DNA of 64,000 nucleotides from Asterella californica (lineage: Eukaryota > Streptophyta > Marchantiopsida > Marchantiales > Aytoniaceae), in NCBI GenBank assembly GCA_036924285.1, contig JAYKYS010000002.1, forward strand, positions 46,081,501 to 46,145,500, in the 5' to 3' direction. A program made the position numbers and the translations under genes. The notes below the pieces were generated by a model that searched no databases, was not told the DNA's origin, and was given only the letters and a program-made list of their open reading frames with translations. Below are positions 1 through 11,370 of the stretch, piece by piece (the stretch's first letter is position 1; each line of letters starts with the position of its first letter).

Positions 1-2950
1 GAGATGAATAGGCTGGAGCTATGAAAATTGTATCTACAGTTTAGAAAGTGAGTTGAATTATTCGCACATGACTTGCAAGTTCCCACAGTCATGGTACGTG
101 ATTCCTCATTTCTCTGATTTGATCAAGGCACCTCTCCATATTCCTTCACAGAGTTCTCTCCAGTGACGAGATTCAGGATAGTTCAGTGCTTAGGTTCATG
201 ATATGTCTACAACCAAGATTGTTCCAAAGTAGAGTTTTGAAATCTACATTCTGGTTAGTGTATCGTAGATATTCCTGACTCTATGAATCCTATCAAATAC
301 AATATCTTTGTTCACCTGCACATCGTCAATCAGAACTGTTTCTGATGGTGTCAGCTTCACACAAACAAAATATTCTCTCTGTAATCGACACATATACTTT
401 CTGCATCTGGATTTCAGTCGTCGCCATTTTAGTGAATTTTAGTTTCCATTTTAGTTTCCATTCACTAAAATGGAAACTGTATCAGTTTAGCTAGGACATG
501 TGTAGAAAGAAACGATCATCTTCGCTAAGCAGCCGGGAAGAGCCTTTGCTTCAATGCTTCACCGTGAGTGATCTAACGGAAGCTACAGCAGTATGGTTTC
601 TTTAGTGAAACGGTAGACTGTAGTGCTGAGAGTCATATTTCTAACGGCAAGTTCTTTGCCCTAATTCGACTTCTTTGCCCCTATTCAACTCTTTCATACT
701 CCGGACTTGCATACTCCGGACTGGACCTAGAAGAGACATTTGTTCCAGTCTCGGGTTTATTCCCTTTTCTCTTGTAGCAGTTATGAGCGGAAGTTACACT
801 TGATAACTGTACGCTGATGAGAGTTAGTGCAGGGTACATATTACGCCACTACATTTAGGCTTTAGTGTCTCACCAGTTATTACAGCTCAGTCTTTCTCTG
901 TTGTCAAACACACAAAAGAATGATTAGGTCCTACTCAACAAACTTTCCTTGTAGGACATAGACGCGATTCACTTCACTAGTATTTCAGCTTTCATGTGGA
1001 CGAATAATTGCAACCTCGTTCGTAGTTAAGTCTACTTTTGCTCGAAACGTTTCTTGTCCGCCTTGCAAGGAACAGGGCTCTTGGAGTGTCGTGGCAAGAT
1101 TGTCAAGAATATCTGAAGTCTAAACTCTCCTTTGATGGAAGCGTTGAGGACTCCGCACATTACTCTGTAGTGTCTGCAGCGCGCTGAAATGAAGAGAGCT
1201 TGAGTTTCAACTGCATGAATTTGCCACTCGGTGGTGACACCCACACTACCTTAGTGACTTCCGGAAGAATCCATAGGGATTTTGTATCACGCAGGTTCCA
1301 GGAATTTGTTGACTTCTCGACTATGTCTTACCTAACTAAGTGAGGTTTATTCACTACCGAATGTTGGGATAATCCCAGTACACAGCGACACAGGATTTCG
1401 CTGACAATCCTCCACCTTGGGTAGTGAATCTGCTCGTTTCGGTGCATTTGTGCTTAGTAACTCTGAGATTCGGCTGAACTTTGTTGGACATTGGTGTTGA
1501 AAGTTTTGCTCCTACTGCCTGGTGTCAAGCTTGACGCAAACAAGATGCATCATGCTTGACACCAGCAAACACTGCTTGTCATCAAGATCTGTTATTTCCA
1601 AGCGGATTAGAAGCTTCAAAACATTTGATACGCATAGTTGCCAACAAAAAGAAATTACAAGGTGGAAGGCAATAAGCGAAGATGTTTGTCATTTGCTTGA
1701 ACCCAGTTCTGTGTCTGGCGACTAACTCACCTTCTGAGTTGAATTGCAAGATAGACCTTGGTTTCATTAGAACTGATAGCCGAGCTCACTGGTTCTCATA
1801 CTAAGGAAGAGGATGATCCAAGAGAAAGAAGGAAAGGTGGCACGGCTCCTCCATGGAGTAAGCATTGAGAGAATTCGCTGAGAACTGGTCACTGATGTTG
1901 ACAGTGCCACACCAACTGAAAGTCCTATGATGCTAACTGTGGCGCTATAGTCGAAGAGCTTAGGCAGCAGAATACAGTGAAGATGTCATCAAACACCGAG
2001 GAGCATTGGTTGTACAGATGGCTGAACATATGAGCCGGATCAAGGCGGTAAGATGCAAACAGACATCCAGCAGATTCTTATTTCTTGTACATATTCCTTT
2101 TGCAATGTATCAATTCCCCTCGTCCAGCAGTTTCTCTTTGCGTTCAACAGGCTGTGTGACCAACATAATCCACGGAATAGGTATACTGTAGGAGACCAAA
2201 ATATATTTGACCTCAATCGGTGGTGGGTTGATGGGCTCAGTGGCATACTGCATCAAAGTCTCTCAGATGTTCTGTTGTTGAGAATAAACTACAGTAGCAG
2301 ATTACAGTAGTTGTCTATGACCAGGGCCCAAATACATCTACGTTTGAAATTGGTTTCCTGACACTCATCGTCTCTCGACTGCCCAGAAGCTTGTGATCTT
2401 GTAAACACTTGATTGACATCTTAGTCTGAGTCTTACAAGATACTTACAAGATATGATACACTCAGTACATGTGGTCCAACTCGAAAGTCAGAGACTTAGC
2501 TGCGAGCTTGGAGGAGACACGGATTGACACTTTCCAGTTTGGAAACATTTCCCACAACATCAACAGAACCTACTTAAACCTCGTCCCTAGTATGAAATGC
2601 TATCGGATGTAATATTTCAAAAGATTCCCTTTTAAATCCAAAATGTAAATCCACTCCTGCAGAGGTTCTAGCTAGAGTCACATGACCTGATTTTTGCAGA
2701 ACTTGTTTTAACTGAAGTATTGACCAAATGAATTATTATTTTCAAATTATAGTATTCCAGACGTTGAACTTTTCAGTATAAGGCTCAACCTTCGTGATTT
2801 CAGAATGTCTGCATAACTCAGACAAAAAAAGTTTGCTAACTTCGCTAAACCCCTGGTATGAACATATAACCTTTCAACCGAAGAAAAGCTGATGTAGCAT
2901 TTTACCAAACAACTCTCGAGAATTAGGTTCTCCATTCAGCACGGGATAAC
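1..2950. other. Unassigned region, moderate GC, no recognised gene
   Basis: No protein family could be recognised here. Base composition is closer to that of the two real genes further on than to the AT-rich spacers, so short exons of an unknown gene may be hidden. One open stretch on the minus strand runs from about 440 down to a stop at 244-246, has an acceptor-like CAG just before an ATG near 405, and could be a terminal exon, but nothing supports it beyond being open. An imperfect inverted repeat of ACTAAAATGGAAACT type lies at about 430-478. Confidence 0.3.
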
Positions 2951-2963
2951 ATTTTGTATCACA

Positions 2964-3064
2964 AGAGATATTTTCATTCAATTATTGTCTAGAGTTCACT
3001 GTTTTCTAACGTCATAGAGATACTTTCATTCCAGTATTGTCTAGAGTTCAACTGTTTTCGAACA
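2964..3064. repeat. Imperfect tandem repeat, two units of about 52 bp
   Basis: Two adjacent units each contain a copy of ATTGTCTAGAGTTC followed by an ACTGTTTTC-type tail. They differ by a few substitutions and a one-base indel. No coding function is visible. Confidence 0.7.
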
Positions 3065-3270
3065 TGTCGTTAGGTACACACTTATCTTTTGAACCCTAGA
3101 ATGATAGAAACCTAACTCCTACGAGAATACGCATGCTCGATCACCAAATCCGTAGAGAAAAGAACTAATCAGTTGAAAATTGTAAGTTGTTTCGGTCGAC
3201 TTACGTTTTGAGAAATTTTAACCCAAAGCTCAGACACTCCAGGGGCCTTTGTACTCACACCGGGGATGAA

Positions 3271-3324
3271 ATGACTAGTATGGGTTACCCCAAGAATCTA
3301 AGTGAAACAACCCATACTAGTCAT
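3271..3324. repeat. Inverted repeat, 16-bp arms, 22-nt spacer
   Basis: Arm ATGACTAGTATGGGTT at 3271-3286 is perfectly complementary to 3309-3324. The spacer is 22 nt. It is probably the relic of a small fold-back element; no target-site duplication could be defined. Confidence 0.75.
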
Positions 3325-3469
3325 CCACCCATAGTAAATACTTGACACCAATAGATTCTTGTGGTTTTCCGGTTGTACAGGATAAAGCAAGATCTAGGGT
3401 AGGATTGCTAAAAAACCCCAAACTACCCCCACTAAAGTTTTGGTGGAAATAGAGTTCGATAACTTTTAA

Positions 3470-3660
3470 AGAGATGGATATCAATGAAATATTCAATCAC
3501 TTAAAAGGATGACAGATATCAGATTCAGTATGATATTCTAGATATACATCAGACTTGATAACTATATTTCAGGTAGTTATCCACCCTGATATCTATCTCC
3601 TGGTATTAGTTAAAGTTTTTTGATATCCGGTTTCTTTTGATATCAGTTTCTTATAAAATT
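3470..3660 (-). repeat. Fold-back repeat, diverged family member
   Basis: Rich in GATATCA and TGATATC words. On the minus strand it carries an ATCAGG(A)GATAGATAT block and a TAACTA-rich centre also found in the repeat pair at 8524-8790 and 9059-9259. It is read here as a third, more diverged and inverted member of that family. Confidence 0.4.
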
Positions 3661-5003
3661 TCCATTCTTTAGATAACTCACCACATATGCTTATTGAGTA
3701 TAATTCTTATGTTATACAAGAAAAAAAGTCTAAACATAATATTTCAATTTATAGAAAATAAATATGAGGAACTATTTAGAAAGATATGAACAATAGTTAC
3801 ATTGATAACTAAAACATTTATATAGAACATTAATAATACTATGATTCAGTATAAATATGAGACTTATTATTATGTTTCTAGATGTAATTTATTAATTTAA
3901 TTCTAAACCTCGAGGGATCACTCTTCATATTTTTGAAAAAACACCTTTCTGTAGAGATCTAATTAAAAATACTTATTTTCTTTACTAATTTTTTTAAAAG
4001 TTTTATTCTGTGAATTTTTTAGTAAGTAATACATACTTTAGATTTGATTTGTTTATAAATTAAAAATATCATTTCTTAGAAATTAACATAAATAAATATT
4101 TATTATATGTTATCTTTATATGATTAGTACACTCTAAAAATTATATTATATGTTAAGAAAACGAATACTCGATTACATAATTCTTGGAGATACTTGTTCA
4201 CTTATACTCAAAGCGATCATTTCTTAGAGCTTGAGTTAAGTTACATATGGATTTTAAATCAGCTCATTCGTAATTAAAATATCCAACAATATGTTATGTG
4301 TCAGTTCAACTTGTCAAAATTAGCTTTTGATCTTTCTTGGAATATAAGATTTTGAGAAAATAATGGGATAAATCTAAATATATTTTCAAATATTCATATG
4401 TTGTGAGGATGCACTTTATTAGTACCGTGCCACCAACTTCTGTTCATAGTTTGATCAAAACTATGAACTTCAAGTAATATCATTAGTTGACATGTGGTAG
4501 CTTAGATCAACTATTATACTTGAACTTTATAGTTTAGATTAAACTCGACATATGAATATTTATAATAACATAAAAAACATCTTATAGTAGAAATTAAATA
4601 GTTTTAAAAATAAATTATATATATTTTTAATACTATATTTTTGAACTATTTGGTTTTCTAAAATTTTACAAAATCTGTTAAGAATACTTTGTTTTTACTT
4701 GTACGTGTTCTCAATGAAAAGCAACGGTGAACCCCTCGGTTTCTAAACGTGAGAACAAAAATAAGACAAAAGCTTTTCTAGATGTATTCTAAGCGTTATA
4801 AAAATGATAATAGTATCTTAATCCGTGGACAATACATAAAAGAAACTGATCAGTTCTAAATAAACAAAAATGGTTTAAATATACAGTTGTATGGTCGTTC
4901 ATTAGAAGAAAACAAGTTGTCTTTTTGCAAAGAGTTTTGAAAATGTATCATCTTTTTTTCTATTCTTTCGTTTGGTAATAAATTATGAACCCCTACTTTT
5001 TAG
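3661..5003. other. AT-rich spacer without recognisable features
   Basis: Strongly AT-rich sequence with many stops in all frames. No gene, RNA or clear repeat was found. Confidence 0.5.
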
Positions 5004-5340
5004 CTAAATGTGAGGTGGTAGCGAGTTAGAAAAAAGCTGAGGTATATCCGAAGCAGGTGCGGCGGGACCTTGCGGTAGAGCGGCGCCAGAGGCTTTCATT
5101 CCTCGCATCATACCATCTGTAGCACTCATAGCAACAGCTCTTACTTTATTATTTCCTAACAATTGTTGAACTTCACAAGTAACATTAATTTCTTGACCTG
5201 CTGAATTTTGATCTTTAACAATTAAAGAATTATAAATATTAGGCATTTTACCTGGAGGAAAGGAAACATCTAAGACTGGACCAATAACTTGAGTAATACT
5301 TCCTATATTTTTAGCAACAAGTGTAGACATACCAAAAGCT
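5004..5340 (-). pseudogene. atpB: Plastid ATP synthase beta subunit, N-terminal fragment (nuclear plastid DNA)
   Basis: A minus-strand frame starts at 5330 and gives about 80 residues typical of plastid ATP synthase CF1 beta: [18 protein letters not shown], then [30 protein letters not shown] and [10 protein letters not shown]. The intact protein is close to 500 residues, so only the beta-barrel N-terminus is present, with no Walker A or catalytic part. After about residue 80 (near 5091) the frame runs into unrelated sequence and stops at 5004. The AT-rich stretch 5341-5430 is probably the plastid 5' flank. It directly abuts mitochondrial-type sequence, so it entered as part of a composite organelle insert. 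It cannot make a working subunit. Confidence 0.85.
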
Positions 5341-5502
5341 AAATTTTTTTTTCATAAAATAAAAAAGTAGTTAATAATGAGATTGTAATAAAAAAATATT
5401 TTTCCGAAAATGACTTTACAATTTCCGGGGCCCCGGGCAAAAAAAAAACACAAATTTTTTGCATAACCAAAAATACGACTGCTGTACATCCCGAAAAACT
5501 CG

Positions 5503-6182
5503 GTGATGCAGATGGGACCGGCAGCCCTGCTTCGAGAGAAGAGGAGACGACTTCAAATTGTCAGAAGAAAAGGTATACCCTTTGCGGATCCCAAGGACCC
5601 TAAATTCATGCGAGTCTACGCGTGTCGCTACGCCGACGACATTCTGATGGCAGGAATAACCCTTCTGAAGAATTCAAATTGCCAATAGACAGAAGAATAG
5701 ACAAAAACTTCTTAAATATCAAATCTAATGGTGCTATACCTGTGGAGTACTCTTTAGGAGGCTTCCGCCCCAGAAAAACTACCCACCATGCAGTGTCCCG
5801 CCTTTTTTTTGGCAGTGATATCGTCACAGAGCATCTCAAGCGGGCTCGTTATTACGCTCCTGGAAAACACGCTGGCCCAACGTGCTTTTCGAAAAACATA
5901 GGCAAGAACAGTGCATTTCGGGCCAAAATAAAAGACTTAAATATCAAAATAGAGAGTGTTTATTTTGCTTGTGCCCATAACCAGCCTTTAATCGCATTAG
6001 TATATTATAAACAGCATGAACAAATCGTTCGAGAAAGCAAACTACAAGGCAAAAATACCAGAATTGATTTGAGTTTTCTATTGCGTAATTTGACTTCTGA
6101 AGATCCTAATTCTACTTATACCAAAGAAAAGGCCGAGCGGGATACGTTTAATATCTTCGATTTCTTTTTTTCACTTTTCTAA
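5503..6182 (+). pseudogene. Group II intron reverse transcriptase/maturase fragment (mitochondrial type)
   Basis: The frame beginning at 5503 contains RKGIPFADPKDPKFMRVYAC followed by RYADDIL, the catalytic YADD box of group II intron-encoded reverse transcriptases. That frame ends soon after the box (5688). An overlapping open frame from 5622 to 6182 (186 codons) continues downstream with basic residues and may hold the shifted remainder, but I could not match it to a maturase X domain. The position upstream of a nad3 3' end suggests an intron-encoded maturase of a plant mitochondrial gene. Upstream RT motifs are absent, so this is a fragment in a nuclear mitochondrial insert. Confidence 0.55.
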
Positions 6183-7287
6183 CGAAAAGAGCAGCGCTAC
6201 GCGCCTGGCGCGGCTGATTATCTATCATATATAGAGAAATCCCCTCCTCAAGGCTTGAACTCTCCGCAGGCCCGTAGTGCATAAAAGCCCCTGGCGAAAC
6301 TTGCCAAGGATGCTCGAACTCTGCAAGACGATAAGTATAAACTCTGAAATCGTTCAAAAAGCGGAGCAACCCGACAAATACGAGATCATTCTATGCCCTG
6401 TCTTGTGTGGCTCTACTCAAAAGGCTGTTCAGCACTACAGAGGCTCCGCGCTCTCTGGGCATCGACGGAGAGCGTGGAATCTTTTTCATTTAATATTGTT
6501 TCGCAAAAAAAAGTGGGTCATTTCATTTTCATCAATTTTATTTGAAACTCGGGCACAGCATTTTTTTTTAAACACGCAAAAATAAAAAAATATATTGGGG
6601 AATTCTTTTTCACTCCGCGCAGGATCCGAAGGAGACTTCTTTGGCTTTACGAAAGAAGGGCCGAGTTTGTAAGGAGGAATCCGGTATTCCAAAAAGCTAA
6701 AACAGATCTGAGAAATCTTACAATTGGAAAGACATGGTAATTTGAGGTTATCTCGATAGGAAAATAGTCATTCGTTTGCGATGGACTCTTCTCTAGGTGC
6801 TGCTGAAGATCTTATTCGTCGTGCGCACTCCCTTTCTGAACAAGCCCTTTTTTTGTCAGTTTTTTTCTCTTTTTTGTCTGACAGTACCTCGCGCTACGGG
6901 CCTTTTGTCTCGGCTTTAGCTCTATCCCCGACACGTCGGCCCTCAGAGGAGAAAATACGTTCTCTCAAAGCGAAGGCCAAGGGTGGAGAACGCAGAGCGG
7001 GGCGCCGAGAAGAAAAAGCCTAGTACTCTCTTGGTCCCAAGGGCCGAAGGCCGGAAATGCCAAGGGACGCAAGACTATAGGGAGAGGTGCGTAAGTACTT
7101 TCCAGACCCACAAAGTGAAGCGCGGGCCGGATAAAGTACTGGAACATTCCGGGGGTGAAAACGAGGCCCTGCAATTATCCCCTGACGGGGATAAAAGGGG
7201 GGGGTAAAAAACTACAGATTCTACACGAGGAATCTTTTTATGGTGTTTTTTCCTTCTAATTACCAGCATATCTTTTCTTTTTTTTTC
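6183..7287 (+). other. Mitochondrial-type intron or intergenic sequence
   Basis: Mixed GC-rich and homopolymer-rich sequence, unlike the AT-rich nuclear flanks, continuous with the maturase-like frame upstream and nad3 downstream. Best reading: the 3' part of a group II intron or mitochondrial spacer. I could not identify a convincing domain V hairpin. Several open frames are present but none is recognisable. Confidence 0.4.
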
Positions 7288-7389
7288 AAGATTGGTTTGT
7301 TTGGATTTTGGTCTATGATGGTATTTTTATTGATTTTGACGATTGGATTTGTATATGAATGGAAAAAGGGCGCTTTAGATTGGGAGTAA
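7288..7389 (+). pseudogene. nad3: Mitochondrial NADH dehydrogenase subunit 3, C-terminal fragment
   Basis: Reading from 7288 gives [18 protein letters not shown], then [15 protein letters not shown] and a TAA stop at 7387-7389. This is the conserved last transmembrane segment and tail of complex I subunit ND3. Plant ND3 is about 118 residues, so only about the last 33 are present. The sequence just upstream (a poly-T run ending in CAAG) is not ND3. The tail reads without needing RNA editing. As a nuclear insert it is non-functional. Confidence 0.85.
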
Positions 7390-7710
7390 CTCTTCATTTG
7401 CTTTCGCGAATAAAGTGGGAAGAAAAAATATAGGCCCGTAGGGCTGAAGCTCTCATCGCTCTCTTTCTCCCTCTCCGGACACTTTTTTGCCATAATGTGC
7501 TGCTTGAGACAAGAGGTCTACTGTAATACGAGCATCGCGTGTCAAGTCAATTATCCTGGCCCTACCTTCTGCTCTCTCAGGGCGTCCTAGCGGTGGCAGC
7601 CCAGCCGTTCCCCGATTGAAACTTGCTGCTCCCGAGTAAGCCATATTACTATGGCCTCTCTGCAAGTTGAGCCTGTGCCCTAGCTTGTTAGCTAGCTTGG
7701 ATGGCACTAT
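7390..7710. other. Mitochondrial-type downstream flank
   Basis: Moderate-GC sequence continuing the organelle insert past nad3. A minus-strand open frame (7707-7453, 84 codons) is present but unrecognised. Composition drops back to AT-rich nuclear DNA near 7715, which I take as the right edge of the insert. Confidence 0.4.
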
Positions 7711-8523
7711 ATGTCTAATAATTAAATTCTAATTATATGTTTCCTAATCTTATTAAAAAATTCTGTTAATTTAGAATAAATTATTTTATATTTTTCTATT
7801 AGAATTGTCAATTTTCTGAATTAAAGTATCATATTTTCACTCTCTAAATAGTAAATATCCTTCAAACTTACACCAATTAATTTTTTGTAAAACTAATAAT
7901 ATGATATATATGGAATTATTTAATTAGTTAAGTAGAAATTATATATATCTTATCTTATCTTCTTTCAGAAAGAATTCAATAAAATAAATTTATGATTTAT
8001 GTAGATCAATTTAGAGTTAGCACAAATTAATTCTCACATTAAAATTATCTATTATTTCCATCTTACTTTTGATAAGGAATTTCTAAATAATAGATACTTG
8101 TCGTTCTTTGATATGTTCTTTGTTAATTTTCTCGTTATGAAGATAAATCGGAACATCTTTTTGATATTTCTTAAGTATATAAAATCTCGTATATGACATC
8201 TATCCACCTTTGCTACTCTTGTTGAGTTCAACTCTCCAAATGAACTAACGATGAAGAAGTCTCATCATTGTTTCTCTATAGGTTTCAGGTTACTAGATCG
8301 ATAAGCTTTCTTCGGGATTTGAGCTTAGACAAAGAAATCTTTTCATGTCATGGAGTAGTCAATGTGTGAAACCAAGGTCATGGAAGAGGATTCACGGAAC
8401 ATTTCCTAGGGAGGTCAATGGATAATATATTAGGTTTAGTTGGGAATTTTTTTTTTAGTACTATACAGCAAAAGTGTTGGAAAGATTAAGAGTACTTGTG
8501 TCAAGATGACAAGTATCTTTGGG
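7711..8523. other. AT-rich spacer without recognisable features
   Basis: No gene, RNA or strong repeat was seen. The composition change at the left edge marks the end of the organelle insert. Confidence 0.4.
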
Positions 8524-8790
8524 AATGATAACGCTATCTGTAATCAGCAACTTACATCAGAAAAAATAAATTTGGTATCAAGAAAATTTCAGTGATATCA
8601 AGAAAAAAATATTGACTTCTATAACTATCTAAATTATAGTTACTAAACTTTTATAACTATTCAAGTTATAGTTATCAACTTCGATAATTATTTTAAATAT
8701 AATTATCGAGTTCGATATTTATTTTTGATTTCTATTGATATCAGAAGATTTTTTCTAATATAAGTTCCTGATTGTTGATAAGACTACTCG
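8524..8790 (+). repeat. Fold-back (MITE-like) repeat, copy A
   Basis: Begins with GTAATCAGCAACTTACATCA and ends with an AAGTTCCTGATTGTTGAT block that is an imperfect inverted copy of the start. The centre holds several TATAACTAT/ATAGTTAT complementary pairs, so the single strand would fold extensively. The same ends and centre recur at 9059-9259. The unit continues a few bases outside the terminal repeats to a shared GACTACTCG. Confidence 0.6.
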
Positions 8791-9058
8791 TCTCCAATAT
8801 CCTTAACCAATGAGTTTGTTTGTAAATCTTTTATACATCATAAAGTTAAAAGTTGAAATATTTGAGTTTTTGATCTGAAGTGATTGTGAGTGCGTTGTTT
8901 CATTCCAAACCTTTTACATTTTTCACAACTAGATACACAACTTATCCTGAGACACATCTTCGCGGAAAATAATATAACAACATGTATGAAATCATCAAAA
9001 TAATATCTATCGTTATTTTTATTTCTCAACGTCTCACTCATGTACATGTTATTTATGA

Positions 9059-9259
9059 GAATGAAACGCTGTCAGTAATCAACAACTGATATCAAGAAAA
9101 ATCTATTCTATCAGGAGATAGATATTGAACTTTATAACTATTCAAGTTATGGTTATCGACTTGGATAACTATCTCAAATTAGATAACAATCTTTTGATTT
9201 TTATTGATATAAGAAAATTTTTCTTGACATCAATTCTTGATTGTTGATAGACTACTCGT
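9059..9259 (+). repeat. Fold-back (MITE-like) repeat, copy B
   Basis: Terminal inverted repeat: GTAATCAACAACTGATATCA followed by AGAAAAAT at the left, and ATTTTTCTTGACATCAATTC with a GATTGTTGAT end at the right. It is about 65 bp shorter than copy A because of internal deletion. No coding capacity, as expected of a non-autonomous element. The mobilising family is unknown. Confidence 0.6.
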
Positions 9260-10500
9260 TCTGTTATTCACAAAGGGATGAGTACTGCTTCTTGAAGGAC
9301 TTGATGCACGACATTTGCAAGATGAAACTATGGTTCCAAAATTTATCTTCCAAATTCAGGAACACCGTTCCAAAGATTATACAGGTTTTACTAACTGATA
9401 AATAGCCGATACTCGGAACAACAACTCATCCTTCTTCCAAACGAAAAAGAAAATACTCATATAGTTACACAAGATTTACAAAAGATTAGTTCGTCGTTAT
9501 TCCAAACATAGAAGAAAATGCTCATATTGATAATTCACGGATTTCTCTGTTGTTGTGGATGTTGAAAATAGAATTTTTCCTACTGCGGCGAAAGCGTGGC
9601 AACCAAGTTGGCTACCGTTTGATGTACACAGTACAGTACAACTGAACCTCGTTGTACAGCTTGGCAGTACAGCTATTCCATGAGTAGCATCATCTAAGAT
9701 TAACTAGAATCTTTCCTCTGATTATCGAGATAAGCAACAGTACAGTAGGAGTTTGCCGGGGGATGGAAGGATGGGTAAGACCGAAGAATCTTTGAACAAG
9801 TTGCAATTGCGCGTGCTTCACAAGTCCTTGACAGTGGCTGCCTGTGAGTCACGAGCACTCCACTCCCCCAGTCGACATCCGACTCTTAGCCTCCTCCAGC
9901 GTACATCCAGTACAGTACACTGTACACCACCCCAGTTTCAGGACATTCCAATAAAATCTCAAACTGATTCCCATATCAGTAAACTACTTGGCCTCATCGC
10001 TGAGAGTTCACATCATGCAGCAGCAGCGCATGTAACTGCACGCCGAAGGTGGGACATTCAGTGCATGCATGCATGCTTTCCAGTGGTGTGGACATTGCAG
10101 CACAGCGAGATTGATGGGTGTGATTGGATCGTTAGTCATCACTTACTTTTGCTCTGAGACGGCAGATAGATTCCTTCTGGCTCACTGGTAAAGGTTAAAG
10201 GCTCGCACACTTGTGTGATGTAAAGCACGAGTAATGAGCCTCTGCGACTTCTCCAGGACCTGCTTTACGGTAGCCGAAATCTCCTCGCTCCCATCTAACC
10301 CTACTGACAGTCGTCCTTGTGTGGCGTAGAGGGTAATCTCTACATACATGCTTCCAGACTAAGAAGCAATCGATACATGATCGATACAGAAGCTGTAGTG
10401 AGTTGCATGGTTTTGCAAGTGTTGAAACTTTTCACATTGCATGAATCTGATAATCGAAACGGGAAAGTGAGATGACAGATGGGATACATTCTATGCTCTG
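9260..10500. other. Unassigned region with CAGTACAG-rich patch
   Basis: Sequence near 9620-9750 and 9900 is rich in GTACAG/CAGTAC words. An open frame at 9753-10157 (134 codons) has low-complexity composition and no recognisable motif. I do not call it a gene. Confidence 0.35.
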
Positions 10501-10700
10501 TACTTGAAGTATACAGCAACCATCCACCCGTAGCCGGAGCGGCGTTGGGTCCATCCTCCCAACCAGCCGCAGTCGGGAGTTTGAGGCCGGGGCAGAAAAC
10601 CCCACCACGAAAGAAGTACAGGGTCCCGCGTCTCAGCGTGACGTCTACCTAGTCCATCGGTCACGCGACTCTAAACAAAGTGTCTTGGGGTCGACTCTCT
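10501..10700. other. GC-rich island of unknown origin
   Basis: About 200 bp of clearly higher GC than its surroundings (for example CCGGAGCGGCGTTGGGTCC). It stays open in one frame over much of its length, but no family was recognised. It may be a fragment of a transposon coding region. Confidence 0.35.
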
Positions 10701-10730
10701 ACATCGACTGGAGTCTACTATCCACTCACG

Positions 10731-11370
10731 AACATGCGATGCGTTATATCGGTGGAGTTATAAACATGTCCAGTGAAACCTTGTTATTTGTACACTAATC
10801 TCACAGGGACAAAGTTTTTCTAATATAAACCCCAGTCTTTATAATCATTATCACGCTGTATGTAAGTACATATTTTTTGAAGATTGACTTGAACAAGCTC
10901 TTGCGCACAAAGACTGGATTAAACAGGCCCTTCTGCTCAAAGTCTACCATATAATATGAAAGAGCCCATGCACGAACATGAGATCCGTGACGTAGATGCA
11001 TGCAAGTAAATATGTTTTTGGAGATTGGCTTGAACAAGCTCTTGCGCACAAACACTGGGTTAAACCCATCTGCCCAAGTCTACAATATATGAAAGCATCC
11101 ACGCACGAACATGAGATCCGTTAGTTCGGTGGAGTTGTAAACATGTACGATGATACTTCATTAAAATCACACTCGATATAGTTATAATCGATTTATAATA
11201 TCACAGTGATCGATAGTTTCTAACATAAACTCCGTCTTTATAATCACCATTATGTTGTATGTAAGTACATATTTGTGGAAGATTGGCTTGAAAAAGGCTC
11301 TTGTGCACAAAGATGCACTAAACATACCCTTCGTCTAAAAGTATATGTCTTGAACGATCCATAAGTATGA
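10731..11370 (+). repeat. Degenerate tandem repeat array
   Basis: A block containing TGTAAGTACATAT, GAAGATTGRCTTGAACAAGC and CTCTTGCGCACAAA occurs three times, near 10860, 11000 and 11260. A second word, GGTGGAGTTRTAAACATGT, occurs near 10752 and 11131, so the larger period is about 375 bp. Units have diverged by substitutions and indels. Confidence 0.65.

Noticed and set aside
3300..3420. Possible promoter or ncRNA around the 16-bp inverted repeat
   Set aside because: No transcription signals or structure beyond the hairpin itself.
9753..10157. 134-codon open frame
   Set aside because: Low-complexity product with His/Ser/Ala runs and no recognised domain.
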